A stretch of DNA of 38,901 bases from Lachnospiraceae bacterium (GCA_910574285.1 CAJTAL010000041.1:1-38901); one strand, 5' to 3'. Positions 17,302 through 25,620 are shown, numbered from the stretch's first letter. Translations and numbers: made by a program. Notes: generated by a model from the letters alone, not told the origin.

Positions 17302-17811
17302 TTAATTCTTTTTCAGCAGCCTCTTCTTAAATGCCTTGAATTTCAACAGGCATCCGCTGGTATACAGAACTCCTGCAATCATGATTCCATATGCAAATCC
17401 CAGCGCCGCGCTTGCAACATCCTCCTGTATCCCTTTGACATCGGCAACTCCCATATACTCCATCACCAAATACACCGTAAACGCGATGAGCCCGCATCCA
17501 AACAAAAGGCTCATCCGCCCCGCCATCCTCTTTTTCTCATGGTTACTGTAATCTGCAACCTTTAATACGGTATCTTCCATCTCTTTATTCATCTGCTCGC
17601 CCTTCCTTTCTCCGTCTAATATCTCTTTGATCTCTACTTCATAATAATCCGCGATCTGAATCAGAATATCCAGATCCGGCATATTCGACCCGGTTTCCCA
17701 TCGGGAAACCGTCCTTCCCGAGACGCCCATCATTTCCGCAAACTGCTCCTGGGTCATCCCCTTCTCTTTCCGCAGCCGTTTTAAAAACTGCCCTATCTTT
17801 TTCAGGTCCAT
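17302..17811 (-). CDS. XRE-family regulator with C-terminal membrane segments
   Basis: A 169-residue or near protein. The N-terminal helix-turn-helix of Cro/CI type (about 5-60) has KRLRKEKGMTQEQFAEMMG and GRTVSRWETG. A charged linker follows (EILDGERKGEQMNKEMED). Two hydrophobic segments (about 100-120 and 130-152) suggest a membrane-tethered regulator, and the end is Lys-rich. I take the ATG at 17811 (MDLKKIGQF), preceded by GGAGGGAGG at slightly long spacing, because the longer frame would add 24 residues without homology. It lies directly before the ABC ATPase gene and is a good candidate to control it through the palindrome at 17252-17276. The 281 bases upstream hold the divergent promoter for the 47-residue gene, and no convincing promoter for this gene. 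Confidence 0.85.
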   Translation of the reverse strand: MDLKKIGQFLKRLRKEKGMTQEQFAEMMGVSGRTVSRWETGSNMPDLDILIQIADYYEVEIKEILDGERKGEQMNKEMEDTVLKVADYSNHEKKRMAGRMSLLFGCGLIAFTVYLVMEYMGVADVKGIQEDVASAALGFAYGIMIAGVLYTSGCLLKFKAFKKRLLKKN

Positions 17812-18018
17812 CTCTCTTTGTACCTCCCTCCTCTCTCTCATATACTTTCTGATACAACAGATAAACAACAGCCGCAGGATCACTGATTATCCGCCGTATT
17901 GATGTATAACAAACGTATCACTTTTCCGGATAAAATAACACGACACAGAGCGAGAAATGCCGTATTTCCTAACCGGACACAGAATGTCTTGATTATATCT
18001 TGATTATGAAATAAATGC

Positions 18019-18047
18019 TTTACACAAAAATCATCCATTGATATAAT
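18019..18047 (+). promoter_or_regulatory. strong sigma-70-type promoter for the 47-residue gene
   Basis: TTTACA (18019-18024), exactly 17 bases, TATAAT (18042-18047), about 45 bases ahead of the small gene's ATG. Confidence 0.7.
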
Positions 18048-18092
18048 AAAATTATCGAAACAATCGGCACATAAAGAAAGCGGGTGAAATGT

Positions 18093-18236
18093 ATGGGGAT
18101 GACCAGCAAGCAATTCCAGGGTTTTATCAGACTGGCACTAGAATTAATTGACAGGGCTTTGTCCAAAACACCTGACAATGAAGATTTACAAAAATTAAAA
18201 GATATTTTCCAATCCATGTTGGAAGACGGAAACTAA
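18093..18236 (+). CDS. small protein, 47 residues, unknown function
   Basis: It starts MGMTSKQFQGFIRLALELID and ends with KDIFQSMLEDGN. An amphipathic helix pair is likely (KQFQGFIRLALELIDRAL, then NEDLQKLKDIFQSML). The protein has no signal peptide, membrane segment or Cys. It resembles short orphan proteins starting M-T-x-K-Q-F found in related clostridia, a similarity I recall but cannot verify here. The case for a real gene is its own consensus promoter 45 bases upstream, a weak ribosome site (GCGGGTG) and a strong terminator directly after the stop. The second ATG two codons in is an alternative start. The transcript may also act as an RNA. Confidence 0.65.
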   Translation: MGMTSKQFQGFIRLALELIDRALSKTPDNEDLQKLKDIFQSMLEDGN

Positions 18237-18246
18237 ACCAATATTT

Positions 18247-18290
18247 AAAGAACCGGCAGAAAGTGCAGAATTTTCTGCCGGTTCTTTCTT
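18247..18290 (+). terminator. strong rho-independent terminator
   Basis: A perfect long stem of AAGAACCGGCAGAAA with TTTCTGCCGGTTCTT around a short loop, followed by TCTT. It closes the 47-residue gene and, because it is symmetric with A-rich flanks, may also stop the convergent radical SAM gene. Confidence 0.85.
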
Positions 18291-18327
18291 GAATTCTCAG
18301 GAACCATGATGCCCGGATGCGCAATTC

Positions 18328-19245
18328 TCAAGCAGTCTGCCACACACTCCCGCCGCCGCATCTCTCCAGCGCCGGACATTCTCCCTGTACATAAGAATAT
18401 ATTTCCGCCTCCGGCGTCTCTGCAATTACTTTATCCAACCGCGCCAGCATCCTCTCTTTATCCTTCGGAAGCCTGCCCCGCACCCGGAACTCGATAAAAT
18501 CATGGAACCCGTCATACAGGATATCCGCGGTCAACAGCTCTATCAGGCGGCGTTCCTCCTCAAGATTATCCCTCTCAGACGCAGGGATAAAGCTGCCGTC
18601 CAGTATATTCTGATACAACGGCACCTCTTTATGCAGAAACATGGAGAAATTCACCACGTGCGCCGGTCTGGTCCGGTTCAGGAATTCTGCCAGCGCATAA
18701 GCATTCTCCATCCCTCTTCCTTTCCCTGCCACCCCCGTCATAATGTGAGCGTCATAGATCATACCGGCCTGATGCAGACGCCCGATCGCTTCATATGCCT
18801 GTCCCTGGTCATGATCCTTCTCCATGAAGGCAAGCACATCGTCAAGACCGCTCTCTATACCCAGATACAGATGCCTTACTCCAAGCTTGTAGAACGCCTC
18901 AAGCTCGGCATCCGGCCGTTTCAGGATACTGGTCACCGTCGCATCCATATTAATCTCTTCACATTCCGGAAAATACCGCCTGATCATTTCCAGTATCTGC
19001 ATAAGCCGTTCTGTCTTCTGGGCGAATGCATTTCCGTCCCCCAGAAAAATTTTCCTGGGATTCCCTCCCACTTCTTTCACCCTTGCCAGTTCTTTCTCAA
19101 TCTGTTCAAATGAAAGCTCCCGATACTTAAGATGCCGGAACAAATTACAGAACCTGCACCGGTTATAGGAACACCCCACCATAATCGGCAGCATGAACGA
19201 GGATCTCTCCATAGGCGCACGGCAGATTTGTCCTTCATATTCCAT
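18328..19245 (-). CDS. radical SAM protein
   Basis: A 305-residue enzyme of the Elp3/HemN-like radical SAM fold. The iron-sulfur site is GCSYNRCRFCN with Cys25, Cys30 and Cys33, a C-x4-C-x2-C spacing rather than the textbook C-x3-C-x2-C, as seen in a clostridial subgroup. SAM-binding features follow: IFLGDGNAF near 66-74 and YLGIESGLDDVL near 125-136. A Cys-rich end (CPALERCGGG) may bind a metal. The reaction is not known. The start is the ATG at 19245, seven bases after GGGAGG, and the GTG one codon earlier is less well placed. It follows the small XRE gene by 49 bases and may be cotranscribed with it. Confidence 0.85.
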   Translation of the reverse strand: MEYEGQICRAPMERSSFMLPIMVGCSYNRCRFCNLFRHLKYRELSFEQIEKELARVKEVGGNPRKIFLGDGNAFAQKTERLMQILEMIRRYFPECEEINMDATVTSILKRPDAELEAFYKLGVRHLYLGIESGLDDVLAFMEKDHDQGQAYEAIGRLHQAGMIYDAHIMTGVAGKGRGMENAYALAEFLNRTRPAHVVNFSMFLHKEVPLYQNILDGSFIPASERDNLEEERRLIELLTADILYDGFHDFIEFRVRGRLPKDKERMLARLDKVIAETPEAEIYSYVQGECPALERCGGGSVWQTA

Positions 19246-19294
19246 CACTATACCTCCCTCAATACTAATCCACTGATCAAAGTCCTATTCACAA

Positions 19295-19492
19295 TTACTC
19301 TTCTTCATAGATAAATATATCTTCAATACTCATCCCAAAATATCTGGCGATCTTAAACGCCAGCCCAATCGACGGATTATACCTTCCGTTTTCCAGGGAG
19401 CCGATTGTCTGGCGCGACACCTTAAGCGCCAAAGCCAGTTCTTCCTGCCTGATTCCCCGCTGTCTGCGCAGCTCTTCCAAACGATTCTTCAT
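19295..19492 (-). CDS. small XRE-family DNA-binding regulator
   Basis: A 65-residue single-domain Cro/CI-type protein. The helix-turn-helix is complete: LEELRRQRGIRQEELALALK, VSRQTIGSLENG and NPSIGLAFKIARYFG. It belongs to the YgzD-like group of short regulators often linked to membrane or redox genes. Its ATG lies two bases after the stop of the EFR1-like gene, so translation is probably coupled. Targets are unknown. Confidence 0.9.
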   Translation of the reverse strand: MKNRLEELRRQRGIRQEELALALKVSRQTIGSLENGRYNPSIGLAFKIARYFGMSIEDIFIYEEE

Positions 19493-19494
19493 AA

Positions 19495-20259
19495 TTACAC
19501 CATCAATTCATTCCTCTTTCTCTCTTTACATGCTTTCTTAAGCTTCTGCGCGCCTGCCGCAACCAGAACCTTGCTGACGCTGCGGTTTTTCTGCGGACAG
19601 ACCGCGATACAGCGCATACATGTAATACACTTATCATGATCCGTACTCATGGGCATATCTGCAGGGATCGCTCCGACCGGACATTTCCCGGCACAGATCC
19701 CGCACTTGATACAAGATCTGCCTGTCCTTGGTTTCATCGGCACACCGCCGAATGTCCGGTAAGGCCTGTTTCCCGGAACCGCCGGCACGGCCGTAAGGCT
19801 GCCGTCCTGAATCCCTCTTCTGATCCGATCCGCAAAACCGGCCAACTCTCTTTCATCTTCCGCATCCGGGCGTCCCGCCGCGAACTGACGCATGATAGAG
19901 TGCTCCGCCACTGCCGCAATCGCCGCAACCGGACAAAAGCCCGCTTCCGACAATGTATCATTTAGTTCCAGCATCGTATCGTCATAGGCACGGTTTCCAT
20001 ACACGGTGACCGGAATCGCCCGCGCCTGATTCCCTTTCATCTCCCGAAGTCTTTCCCCCGCTGCCTGGGGAATTCTCCCTCCGTAAGACGGAACCGCCAC
20101 GATGCAGATATCCTCTTTCTCAAACAGCAATGATGAGAAATTAAAATTTCTGTCTGTCAGATCTATCCGGATAACATCTGAGCCAAATCTATCCGCGACT
20201 ATATCCGCTGCCTTCTTCGTGCCTCCTGTCGGGCTGAATATAATTTCATATATTTTCAT
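19495..20259 (-). CDS. EFR1-like flavodoxin/ferredoxin fusion protein
   Basis: A 254-residue electron-transfer protein. Residues about 1-150 form a flavodoxin fold with the FMN phosphate loop FSPTGGTKKAA near 8-18. Residues about 175-240 carry two 4Fe-4S clusters, CIKCGICAGKCPVGAIP and CITCMRCIAVCPQ. It would be a cytosolic shuttle for low-potential electrons, its partner unknown. I take the ATG at 20259 (MKIYEIIFS), the usual beginning for this family. Upstream in-frame starts at 20280 and 20289 add residues without homology. A radical SAM enzyme two genes downstream is a possible electron acceptor. Confidence 0.85.
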   Translation of the reverse strand: MKIYEIIFSPTGGTKKAADIVADRFGSDVIRIDLTDRNFNFSSLLFEKEDICIVAVPSYGGRIPQAAGERLREMKGNQARAIPVTVYGNRAYDDTMLELNDTLSEAGFCPVAAIAAVAEHSIMRQFAAGRPDAEDERELAGFADRIRRGIQDGSLTAVPAVPGNRPYRTFGGVPMKPRTGRSCIKCGICAGKCPVGAIPADMPMSTDHDKCITCMRCIAVCPQKNRSVSKVLVAAGAQKLKKACKERKRNELMV

Positions 20260-20454
20260 CTTATCATCTATTCCTTTCATATTACTCAATCATAGAAGTT
20301 ATCATCTTAGCCATCATACAAATATATTATTGCATTAATTCCAAAATAAATCAATATATCAGAATTTACACCAAGAACAAATAAAAAATTAGTGTAACAT
20401 TCTTTCTATTGAGCCATAATATCAATATCTTTATATTTTTATCCAATATGCTTA

Positions 20455-20483
20455 TTGATTTTCATCTATTTATGCAATATGAT
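20455..20483 (+). promoter_or_regulatory. probable galE promoter
   Basis: TTGATT (20455-20460), 17 bases, TATGAT (20478-20483), about 60 bases before the galE start. A second candidate, TTGAGC-17-TATATT, lies at 20409-20437. The rest of the AT-rich gap 20290-20544 shows nothing else recognisable. Confidence 0.45.
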
Positions 20484-20544
20484 AATAATCAGAAAACATT
20501 TCAGCAAATATCTGAAAGAAACCAGATAAAAGGAGGACCTAATT

Positions 20545-21567
20545 ATGGCAAACATCTTAATCACCGGAGGCGCCGGCTACATCGGCAGCCACACCGCTTT
20601 GGAACTTCTGAACCAGGGATACCAGGTGACTGTATATGACAACCTTTCCAATTCTTCTAAGGAATCTCTGAAAAGAGTCGAAGAACTCACCGGAAAAAAA
20701 GTTGCGTTCTATGAGGGCGACGTATGCGACGGCGCTTCACTGAAAGAATTGTTCCAGAAGGAATCTATTGACGCCGTGATCCATTGTGCCGCACTGAAAG
20801 CCGTCGGTGAATCCGTACAGAAGCCTTTGGAATACTATCAGAATAATATTACCGGAACACTGACACTGATGAACGCTATGCGCGACGCCAATGTTAAGAG
20901 GATTGTCTTCAGCTCTTCCGCTACCGTATATGGAAGCCCGGAAGTAATGCCCATCACCGAAGACTGTCCGAAAGGCCAGTGTACCAACCCTTATGGCTGG
21001 ACCAAATCTATGATGGAACAGATCATGACTGATTTACAGAAATCTGATCCGGAGTGGAACGTTATCCTGCTTCGTTACTTCAATCCGGTAGGCGCTCATG
21101 AGAGCGGACGTATCGGTGAAGATCCAAAGGGTATTCCAAATAACCTGATGCCGTATATTTCCCAGGTCGCCGTCGGAAAATTAGCAAAATTAGGCGTATT
21201 CGGCGATGATTATGATACTCCGGACGGAACCGGCGTCCGCGATTATATCCATGTTGTAGACCTCGCAATAGGACATGTGAAAGCGATCGACTATATCCTG
21301 ACCAATCCGGGACTTGACGTGATCAATCTTGGTACAGGCGTCGGATACTCCGTTCTCGATATGGTGAAAGCTTTCGGAAAGGCCTGCGGCAAGGAGATCC
21401 CTTACGAGATCAAGCCAAGAAGAGCCGGAGACATCGCAATGTGCTATGCTGATCCTGCCAAAGCAGCAAAAGTACTTGGATGGAAAGCAGAACGCGGACT
21501 GGATAAGATGTGCGAAGACACTTGGAGATGGCAGTCACAGAATCCGAGAGGTTATGAAGAATTATAA
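20545..21567 (+). CDS. galE: UDP-glucose 4-epimerase
   Basis: A 340-residue short-chain dehydrogenase-type epimerase that interconverts UDP-glucose and UDP-galactose in the Leloir pathway and supplies sugar for envelope glycans. The NAD-binding loop GGAGYIGSH is at 8-16, and the catalytic set is Ser125 in FSSSATVYG with Tyr150 and Lys154 (NPYGWTKSM). The C-terminal substrate part has [17 protein letters not shown] and [16 protein letters not shown]-like words. The length is typical. An AAAGGAGG ribosome site precedes the ATG. It is followed 14 bases later by the aminopeptidase gene, presumably in one transcript. Confidence 0.97.
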   Translation: MANILITGGAGYIGSHTALELLNQGYQVTVYDNLSNSSKESLKRVEELTGKKVAFYEGDVCDGASLKELFQKESIDAVIHCAALKAVGESVQKPLEYYQNNITGTLTLMNAMRDANVKRIVFSSSATVYGSPEVMPITEDCPKGQCTNPYGWTKSMMEQIMTDLQKSDPEWNVILLRYFNPVGAHESGRIGEDPKGIPNNLMPYISQVAVGKLAKLGVFGDDYDTPDGTGVRDYIHVVDLAIGHVKAIDYILTNPGLDVINLGTGVGYSVLDMVKAFGKACGKEIPYEIKPRRAGDIAMCYADPAKAAKVLGWKAERGLDKMCEDTWRWQSQNPRGYEEL

Positions 21568-21581
21568 AGGAGAAATACTAT

Positions 21582-22835
21582 ATGCTCAGTAAAGATTTTC
21601 ACGCGTCAAGAAGAAAATTATATGCTGACCTGTTAGAAGACGGATCCGTAGGGTTCGTCTTCTGCGGTAAAGAGAAGGAAGACCGGGGCGACCTCATGCA
21701 CCCCTTCACTCCCTACGCGAATTTCTACTATCTGACGGGATTCACGGAACCCAAGGCCGTACTGATGGTAACAAAGACTTCAGGAAATGTCCGGGAAGAT
21801 CTCTTTATAGACCATCCTGACGAGAAAGCCAAGAGATGGCTCGGCCTCTTTTATACCAAAGAAAGCGTAAAAGAAGAAACCGGCATCGAGAATGTCGAAT
21901 ACCTGGAAAAATTCGAAGAGTCCATTCCTTTTTTCAGAGCTCCCGGCCGTATCCGCCATGTCTACTTCGATATCGCGAACTGGGAAGGTCCTTATGCCAG
22001 GAATGAAGCGCAGCATTTTGCCGCCCGCGTCCAGGAGTACGACCCGACTCTCTGTCTGCACAACACTTTCCATGATCTGGCGCTGATACGTCAGGTTAAG
22101 ACTAAGGAAGAGATCGCCCTGCACAGAAAAGCCTGCGATATCACCGCCAAAGGCGTAGAGAACATCCTGGCTCATCTGCATCCCGGTATGTACGAGTATG
22201 AGATCGAAGCACATTTTAACTATACATTAAAATCCATGAACGCCCGTCACGCATTCCCTACCATCGCGGCTTCCGGAATCAATGCCTGCTGCATGCACTA
22301 CGAGCGCAACGACTGTCAGATGCAGGACGGAAGTCTGATTCTTTTTGACCTGGGCGCCGAATGGGGATATTATGCCTCCGATGTCAGCAGAACCTTCCCC
22401 GTAAACGGGAAATTTACCGAAGAACAGGCTGCTCTCTATAATGTAGTCTTAAAAGGGCTGGACGCTGCGATTGCCGCATCCAGGCCGGGAAAACCTAAGA
22501 ATGAACTCCAGGACCTGAGCAAGTCTGTGATGGCGGAAGAGTTGATCCGGCTTGGATATATGGAAAAACCAGAAGATATCTCCAGATACTATTTCCACGG
22601 TTCCGGACACTATATCGGAATGTATGCCCACGACGTCGGCAACGACAGCGCGCCGCTTGAAGAGGATATGATGTTCACCCTAGAGCCGGGATTGTATTTT
22701 GACGACTTAAAACTCGGCATACGTATCGAAGATACATTGCTCGTGACAAAAGACGGCTGCGAGGTATTATCCGGAAGAATCCCCAAAACCATTGAAGAGA
22801 TCGAAGCTTTCATGAGAAAGCAGATGAAAGAATAA
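21582..22835 (+). CDS. pepP: Xaa-Pro aminopeptidase (M24 family)
   Basis: A 417-residue cytosolic metallopeptidase that removes an N-terminal residue preceding proline. An N-terminal AMP_N-type domain (about 1-170) includes PFTPYANFYYLTGF. The pita-bread catalytic domain has all five metal ligands by comparison with E. coli PepP: Asp256, Asp267, His343, Glu368 and Glu383 (words FDLGAEWGYYASDVSR, HGSGHYIGMYAHDVG, LEPGLYF, GIRIEDT). An AAAGGAG ribosome site precedes the ATG. It is downstream of galE with no obvious functional link. Confidence 0.95.
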   Translation: MLSKDFHASRRKLYADLLEDGSVGFVFCGKEKEDRGDLMHPFTPYANFYYLTGFTEPKAVLMVTKTSGNVREDLFIDHPDEKAKRWLGLFYTKESVKEETGIENVEYLEKFEESIPFFRAPGRIRHVYFDIANWEGPYARNEAQHFAARVQEYDPTLCLHNTFHDLALIRQVKTKEEIALHRKACDITAKGVENILAHLHPGMYEYEIEAHFNYTLKSMNARHAFPTIAASGINACCMHYERNDCQMQDGSLILFDLGAEWGYYASDVSRTFPVNGKFTEEQAALYNVVLKGLDAAIAASRPGKPKNELQDLSKSVMAEELIRLGYMEKPEDISRYYFHGSGHYIGMYAHDVGNDSAPLEEDMMFTLEPGLYFDDLKLGIRIEDTLLVTKDGCEVLSGRIPKTIEEIEAFMRKQMKE

Positions 22836-22845
22836 AAAAAAGAAT

Positions 22846-22872
22846 CGAGCAGGGAAGACTTTTCCCTACTCG
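22846..22872 (-). terminator. hairpin terminator, minus-strand sense
   Basis: Arms CGAGCAGGGAA and TTCCCTACTCG. A run of eight T follows only when read on the minus strand, so it suits the rubredoxin transcript better than the pepP transcript. Confidence 0.6.
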
Positions 22873-22933
22873 CCGCGCGCCCCATGCACCGCCTTAGCGG
22901 CATACTTCTTCTGCACGGGGCTGCGCATAAAAA

Positions 22934-22964
22934 GGGGCTGCCGCATTTTGCGACAGCCTCTTCT
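22934..22964. terminator. hairpin terminator, probably bidirectional
   Basis: GGCTGCCGC, loop ATTTT, GCGACAGCC, followed by TCTTCTT on the plus strand and CCCCTTTTT on the minus strand. It lies between the convergent pepP and rubredoxin genes. The core CCGCATTTTGCGACAGCC recurs in the long palindrome at 37376-37474. Bases 22873-22933 also contain GC-rich self-complementary sequence of unclear role. Confidence 0.65.
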
Positions 22965-22970
22965 TAAATC

Positions 22971-23132
22971 TTAATCTTCCGGTACAAATACTTCTTTTCC
23001 CATTCCGCAGACCGGGCATACCCAATCTTCCGGAATATCCTCAAAAGCTGTTCCCGGCTCGATTCCGTTATCCGGATCGCCAACCGCAGGATCATACTCA
23101 TATCCGCATGGTTCACATACGTATTTCTTCAT
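22971..23132 (-). CDS. rubredoxin
   Basis: A 53-residue single-iron electron carrier. Both Cys pairs are present: [10 protein letters not shown] (Cys6, Cys9) and [11 protein letters not shown] (Cys39, Cys42), with the usual acidic middle and GDPDNGI loop. In anaerobes rubredoxin donates electrons to peroxide and superoxide reductases. No such partner is in this window. An AGGTG ribosome site lies about 8 bases before the ATG. A -10-like TATAAT sits about 55 bases upstream without a good -35. Confidence 0.95.
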   Translation of the reverse strand: MKKYVCEPCGYEYDPAVGDPDNGIEPGTAFEDIPEDWVCPVCGMGKEVFVPED

Positions 23133-23217
23133 CTTCAATCACCTGTTCCTTTCCATATACTTTCATCAACGTTTTTATTATATACCAATTTTCATAAAAA
23201 TTCTATAGAATCCGTTA

Positions 23218-23245
23218 TTCTTTTGAATAAGTTCTTTTGAATAAG
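23218..23245. repeat. two tandem copies of a 14-bp sequence
   Basis: TTCTTTTGAATAAG is repeated exactly head to tail at 23218-23231 and 23232-23245, just after the sirtuin stop codon and upstream of rubredoxin. Confidence 0.85.
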
Positions 23246-23246
23246 T

Positions 23247-23975
23247 TTATCTCACCTGTATCTGTCCCAGTATCTCCCCGATAGGCGCCGCAACCGTAAG
23301 TTCCGCCCCGACCTCTCTCGCCGTCGCGCTCTTATTGATCACCACCAGATGTTTCCCGCGGAAATAATCAATAAACCCCGCCGCCGGATAGACGATCAGC
23401 GACGTCCCTCCGATGATCAGCGTATCTGCCCGGCTGATCGCCTGGATACTCTCCTGTATCACATGAGAATCAAGTCCTTCCTCGTACAATACTACATCCG
23501 GCTTAATTCTGCCGCCGCATTCGCATACGGGGATTCCTTCTGAATTTTTCACATAGGCGACGTCATAGAATTTTCCGCATTTCTGGCAGTAATTGCGGTG
23601 GATGCTCCCGTGCAGTTCCAGCACATTCCTGCTTCCCGCCGCCTGATGGAGTCCGTCGATATTCTGAGTGATCACTGCCGAAAGCTTCCCCGCCTCTTCA
23701 AGTTCCGCCAGCTTCAGATGCGCCGGATTCGGCTCCGCGTCCAGGAACATCATCTTCTCTTTGTAGAATTCATAGAATCCTTCTGTATTCCGCATGAAGA
23801 AACTATGGCTTACGATCTGTTCCGGCGAATACTTATACTGCTGGTGATACAGCCCGTCCGCGCTTCTGAAATCCGGTATGCTGCTCTCCGTAGACACACC
23901 GGCTCCGCCAAAGAATACGATATTACTGCTGTCATCAATGATCTCCTGCAGCTTCTTTACTTCTTCCTCATACAT
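23247..23975 (-). CDS. cobB: Sir2-family NAD-dependent protein deacylase
   Basis: A 242-residue cytosolic enzyme that removes acyl groups from lysine using NAD. NAD-binding words are GGAGVSTESSIPDFRS (23-38) and QNIDGLH (104-110), and the catalytic His122 is in ELHGSIH. A zinc site is formed by Cys130, Cys133, Cys151 and Cys153. The start is the ATG at 23975 after GAAGGGAA. An upstream TTG frame start is unlikely. It lies 32 bases after the MarR-like gene in the same direction and could be read from the fatty-acid operon. Confidence 0.93.
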   Translation of the reverse strand: MYEEEVKKLQEIIDDSSNIVFFGGAGVSTESSIPDFRSADGLYHQQYKYSPEQIVSHSFFMRNTEGFYEFYKEKMMFLDAEPNPAHLKLAELEEAGKLSAVITQNIDGLHQAAGSRNVLELHGSIHRNYCQKCGKFYDVAYVKNSEGIPVCECGGRIKPDVVLYEEGLDSHVIQESIQAISRADTLIIGGTSLIVYPAAGFIDYFRGKHLVVINKSATAREVGAELTVAAPIGEILGQIQVR

Positions 23976-24007
23976 ATTTTTCCCTTCTTTCCTCAATAAC
24001 GACTCCT

Positions 24008-24463
24008 TTATGACTCCTTCTGCCTGCTGTACCCGGTGAAGAATTCAGACAAAGCGTCAAGCGTCTTTAACAGAACCGGCATCTCTTTCTCATCTAACTT
24101 ATCCATTACCGCCTGAGTCATCTGCCTGTGATAATCTTCATGATGCTTATATGCCCTGGTCCCCTTCGGCGTCAGTTTCACGTACACCACCCTGCGGTCT
24201 TCCTCGCTTCTGCTGCGTTCCACATACTTCTTATTCACAAGACCGTTCATGGCTGTCGTAAGCGAACCCACCGTAATATTCAGCTTCCTGGCAATGGAAG
24301 ACATATTCCTGCCGTCTCCCGTACCGATCGCTTCGATTACGTGCATATCATTATTCGTCAGATCCCTGAATTCATCCGTGATTATCGCTTTCTCTTCCAG
24401 CTCCCAGATCTCATTGATCAGGCTCACCAGGACATTATTGATCGTCCTGTACACATCCTCCAT
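24008..24463 (-). CDS. fabT: MarR-family regulator, FabT-like
   Basis: A 151-residue winged-helix repressor. The DNA-binding part has MSSIARKLNITVGSLTTAMNGLVNKKYVERSR and the wing SEEDRRVVYVKLTPKG. This is the MarR type found with fatty-acid genes in Firmicutes, where FabT with acyl-ACP as co-ligand represses fab genes. Here it ends the cluster instead of leading it. Two TTTGAnnnTCAAA palindromes at the fabH promoter are its probable targets. A GAGGTG ribosome site precedes the ATG. The gene symbol is by similarity and context. Confidence 0.8.
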   Translation of the reverse strand: MEDVYRTINNVLVSLINEIWELEEKAIITDEFRDLTNNDMHVIEAIGTGDGRNMSSIARKLNITVGSLTTAMNGLVNKKYVERSRSEEDRRVVYVKLTPKGTRAYKHHEDYHRQMTQAVMDKLDEKEMPVLLKTLDALSEFFTGYSRQKES

Positions 24464-24494
24464 TCCCCTTCACCTCTTTCACTCACTAGTTCTA

Positions 24495-25559
24495 TTATAC
24501 TCTTTCTGTAAGCAAAGAATCAATAACTTCTTTTACTGTTTCCAAACGTTTGGCTTTATATGCATACGCCCCGCAGAACAGCAGCGCATCATCCACCTCT
24601 CCTTTTGCCGCATGAATCAGCGCATCCGTGATACAATAGGGGATTTTTGCCGGATCACACTTATGCAGGCATCCATGGCAGGGACTATGAGGAATCTGCT
24701 CTCCTGCCATGACCCTTCTCATAAAAGGATTCATAATCGCGCGCCCCGGCATTCCCACCGGACTTTTTACGATCGTGATGTCCTCTCTGTCCGCCTGAAT
24801 ATATGCTTCCTTGTAGCGGATATCCGCGTCACATTCTTCAGTCGTTACGAATCTCGTCGCAACCTGTATGGCATCTACTCCCAGGGAAAATGCATGCGCG
24901 GCCTGTCTGCGGTTCTCGATGCCTCCACCGAGAGCCGTAGGAATCCTGCATCCAAATTCTTCTTCATACTGTCTCACCAGATTAAGTATCCTGATTACTT
25001 CCTGATCATAGTTCCCGTTATATTCTTTCAACTGCTCTTCTGTAAATCCAAGATGTCCCCCTGCTTCCGGTCCTTCGATCACCAGAAGATCCGGCATGCG
25101 CTTATATTTCTTGTCCCAGTATCTCAGGATTACCTTCGCTGATTTCTCCGTCGATACGATAGGCGCCAGCTTCACGTCCGATCCTTCTGCAAGTCTTGGC
25201 AGCTCCATCGGGAGCCCTGCTCCTGAGATAATCATATCCGCCCCGGCGTCAATCACCTCCCTGACATATTCCTCATAATGGCGCATGGCTACCATAAGAT
25301 TGAACCCTATGATTCCCTCCGGCGCAATTGTCCTTGCTTTCTCATATTCCTTCCTGATGGCTCTTAAATTGGCTCCCTTCGTATTCTGATCAAAATCCAG
25401 CTCCCGAAAACCAATCTGAGCGGCAGAGATTACTCCTATGCCGCCCTCTTTCGCAACCGCTCCGGCCAGTCCGCCAAGACTTATCCCTACTCCCATGCCG
25501 CCCTGGATTACCGGAAGCTTTGCTTCTATATTCTTGATTTTTAATGGATTTATATTCAT
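24495..25559 (-). CDS. nitronate monooxygenase-like flavoprotein (FabK relative)
   Basis: A 354-residue FMN-dependent TIM-barrel protein of the 2-nitropropane dioxygenase/FabK superfamily. Visible words are VIQGGMGVGISL near 16-27, GADMIISGAGLP, EGPEAGGHLGF and ALGGGIENRRQAAHA. It differs from the true FabK gene at 32838-33776 in being longer and in carrying a Cys-rich patch CHGCLHKCDPAKIPYC near 285-300. It could detoxify nitronates or reduce an enoyl group, and the substrate is unknown. It lies 61 bases after accDA and 31 bases before the FabT-like gene, in the same direction. Confidence 0.85.
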   Translation of the reverse strand: MNINPLKIKNIEAKLPVIQGGMGVGISLGGLAGAVAKEGGIGVISAAQIGFRELDFDQNTKGANLRAIRKEYEKARTIAPEGIIGFNLMVAMRHYEEYVREVIDAGADMIISGAGLPMELPRLAEGSDVKLAPIVSTEKSAKVILRYWDKKYKRMPDLLVIEGPEAGGHLGFTEEQLKEYNGNYDQEVIRILNLVRQYEEEFGCRIPTALGGGIENRRQAAHAFSLGVDAIQVATRFVTTEECDADIRYKEAYIQADREDITIVKSPVGMPGRAIMNPFMRRVMAGEQIPHSPCHGCLHKCDPAKIPYCITDALIHAAKGEVDDALLFCGAYAYKAKRLETVKEVIDSLLTERV

Positions 25560-25620
25560 GGTCAGTCTCCTTATTTTATGCTAGTATAATCCACACTAAT
25601 TAACCGCACATTTCGCTGGT

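Noticed and set aside
24249-25142. Long plus-strand open frame (297 codons) opposite the FabT-like and nitronate monooxygenase-like genes
   Set aside because: It is antisense to two genes with clear family motifs, has no ribosome site and gives a Ser/Ile/Leu-rich composition typical of a mirror frame.
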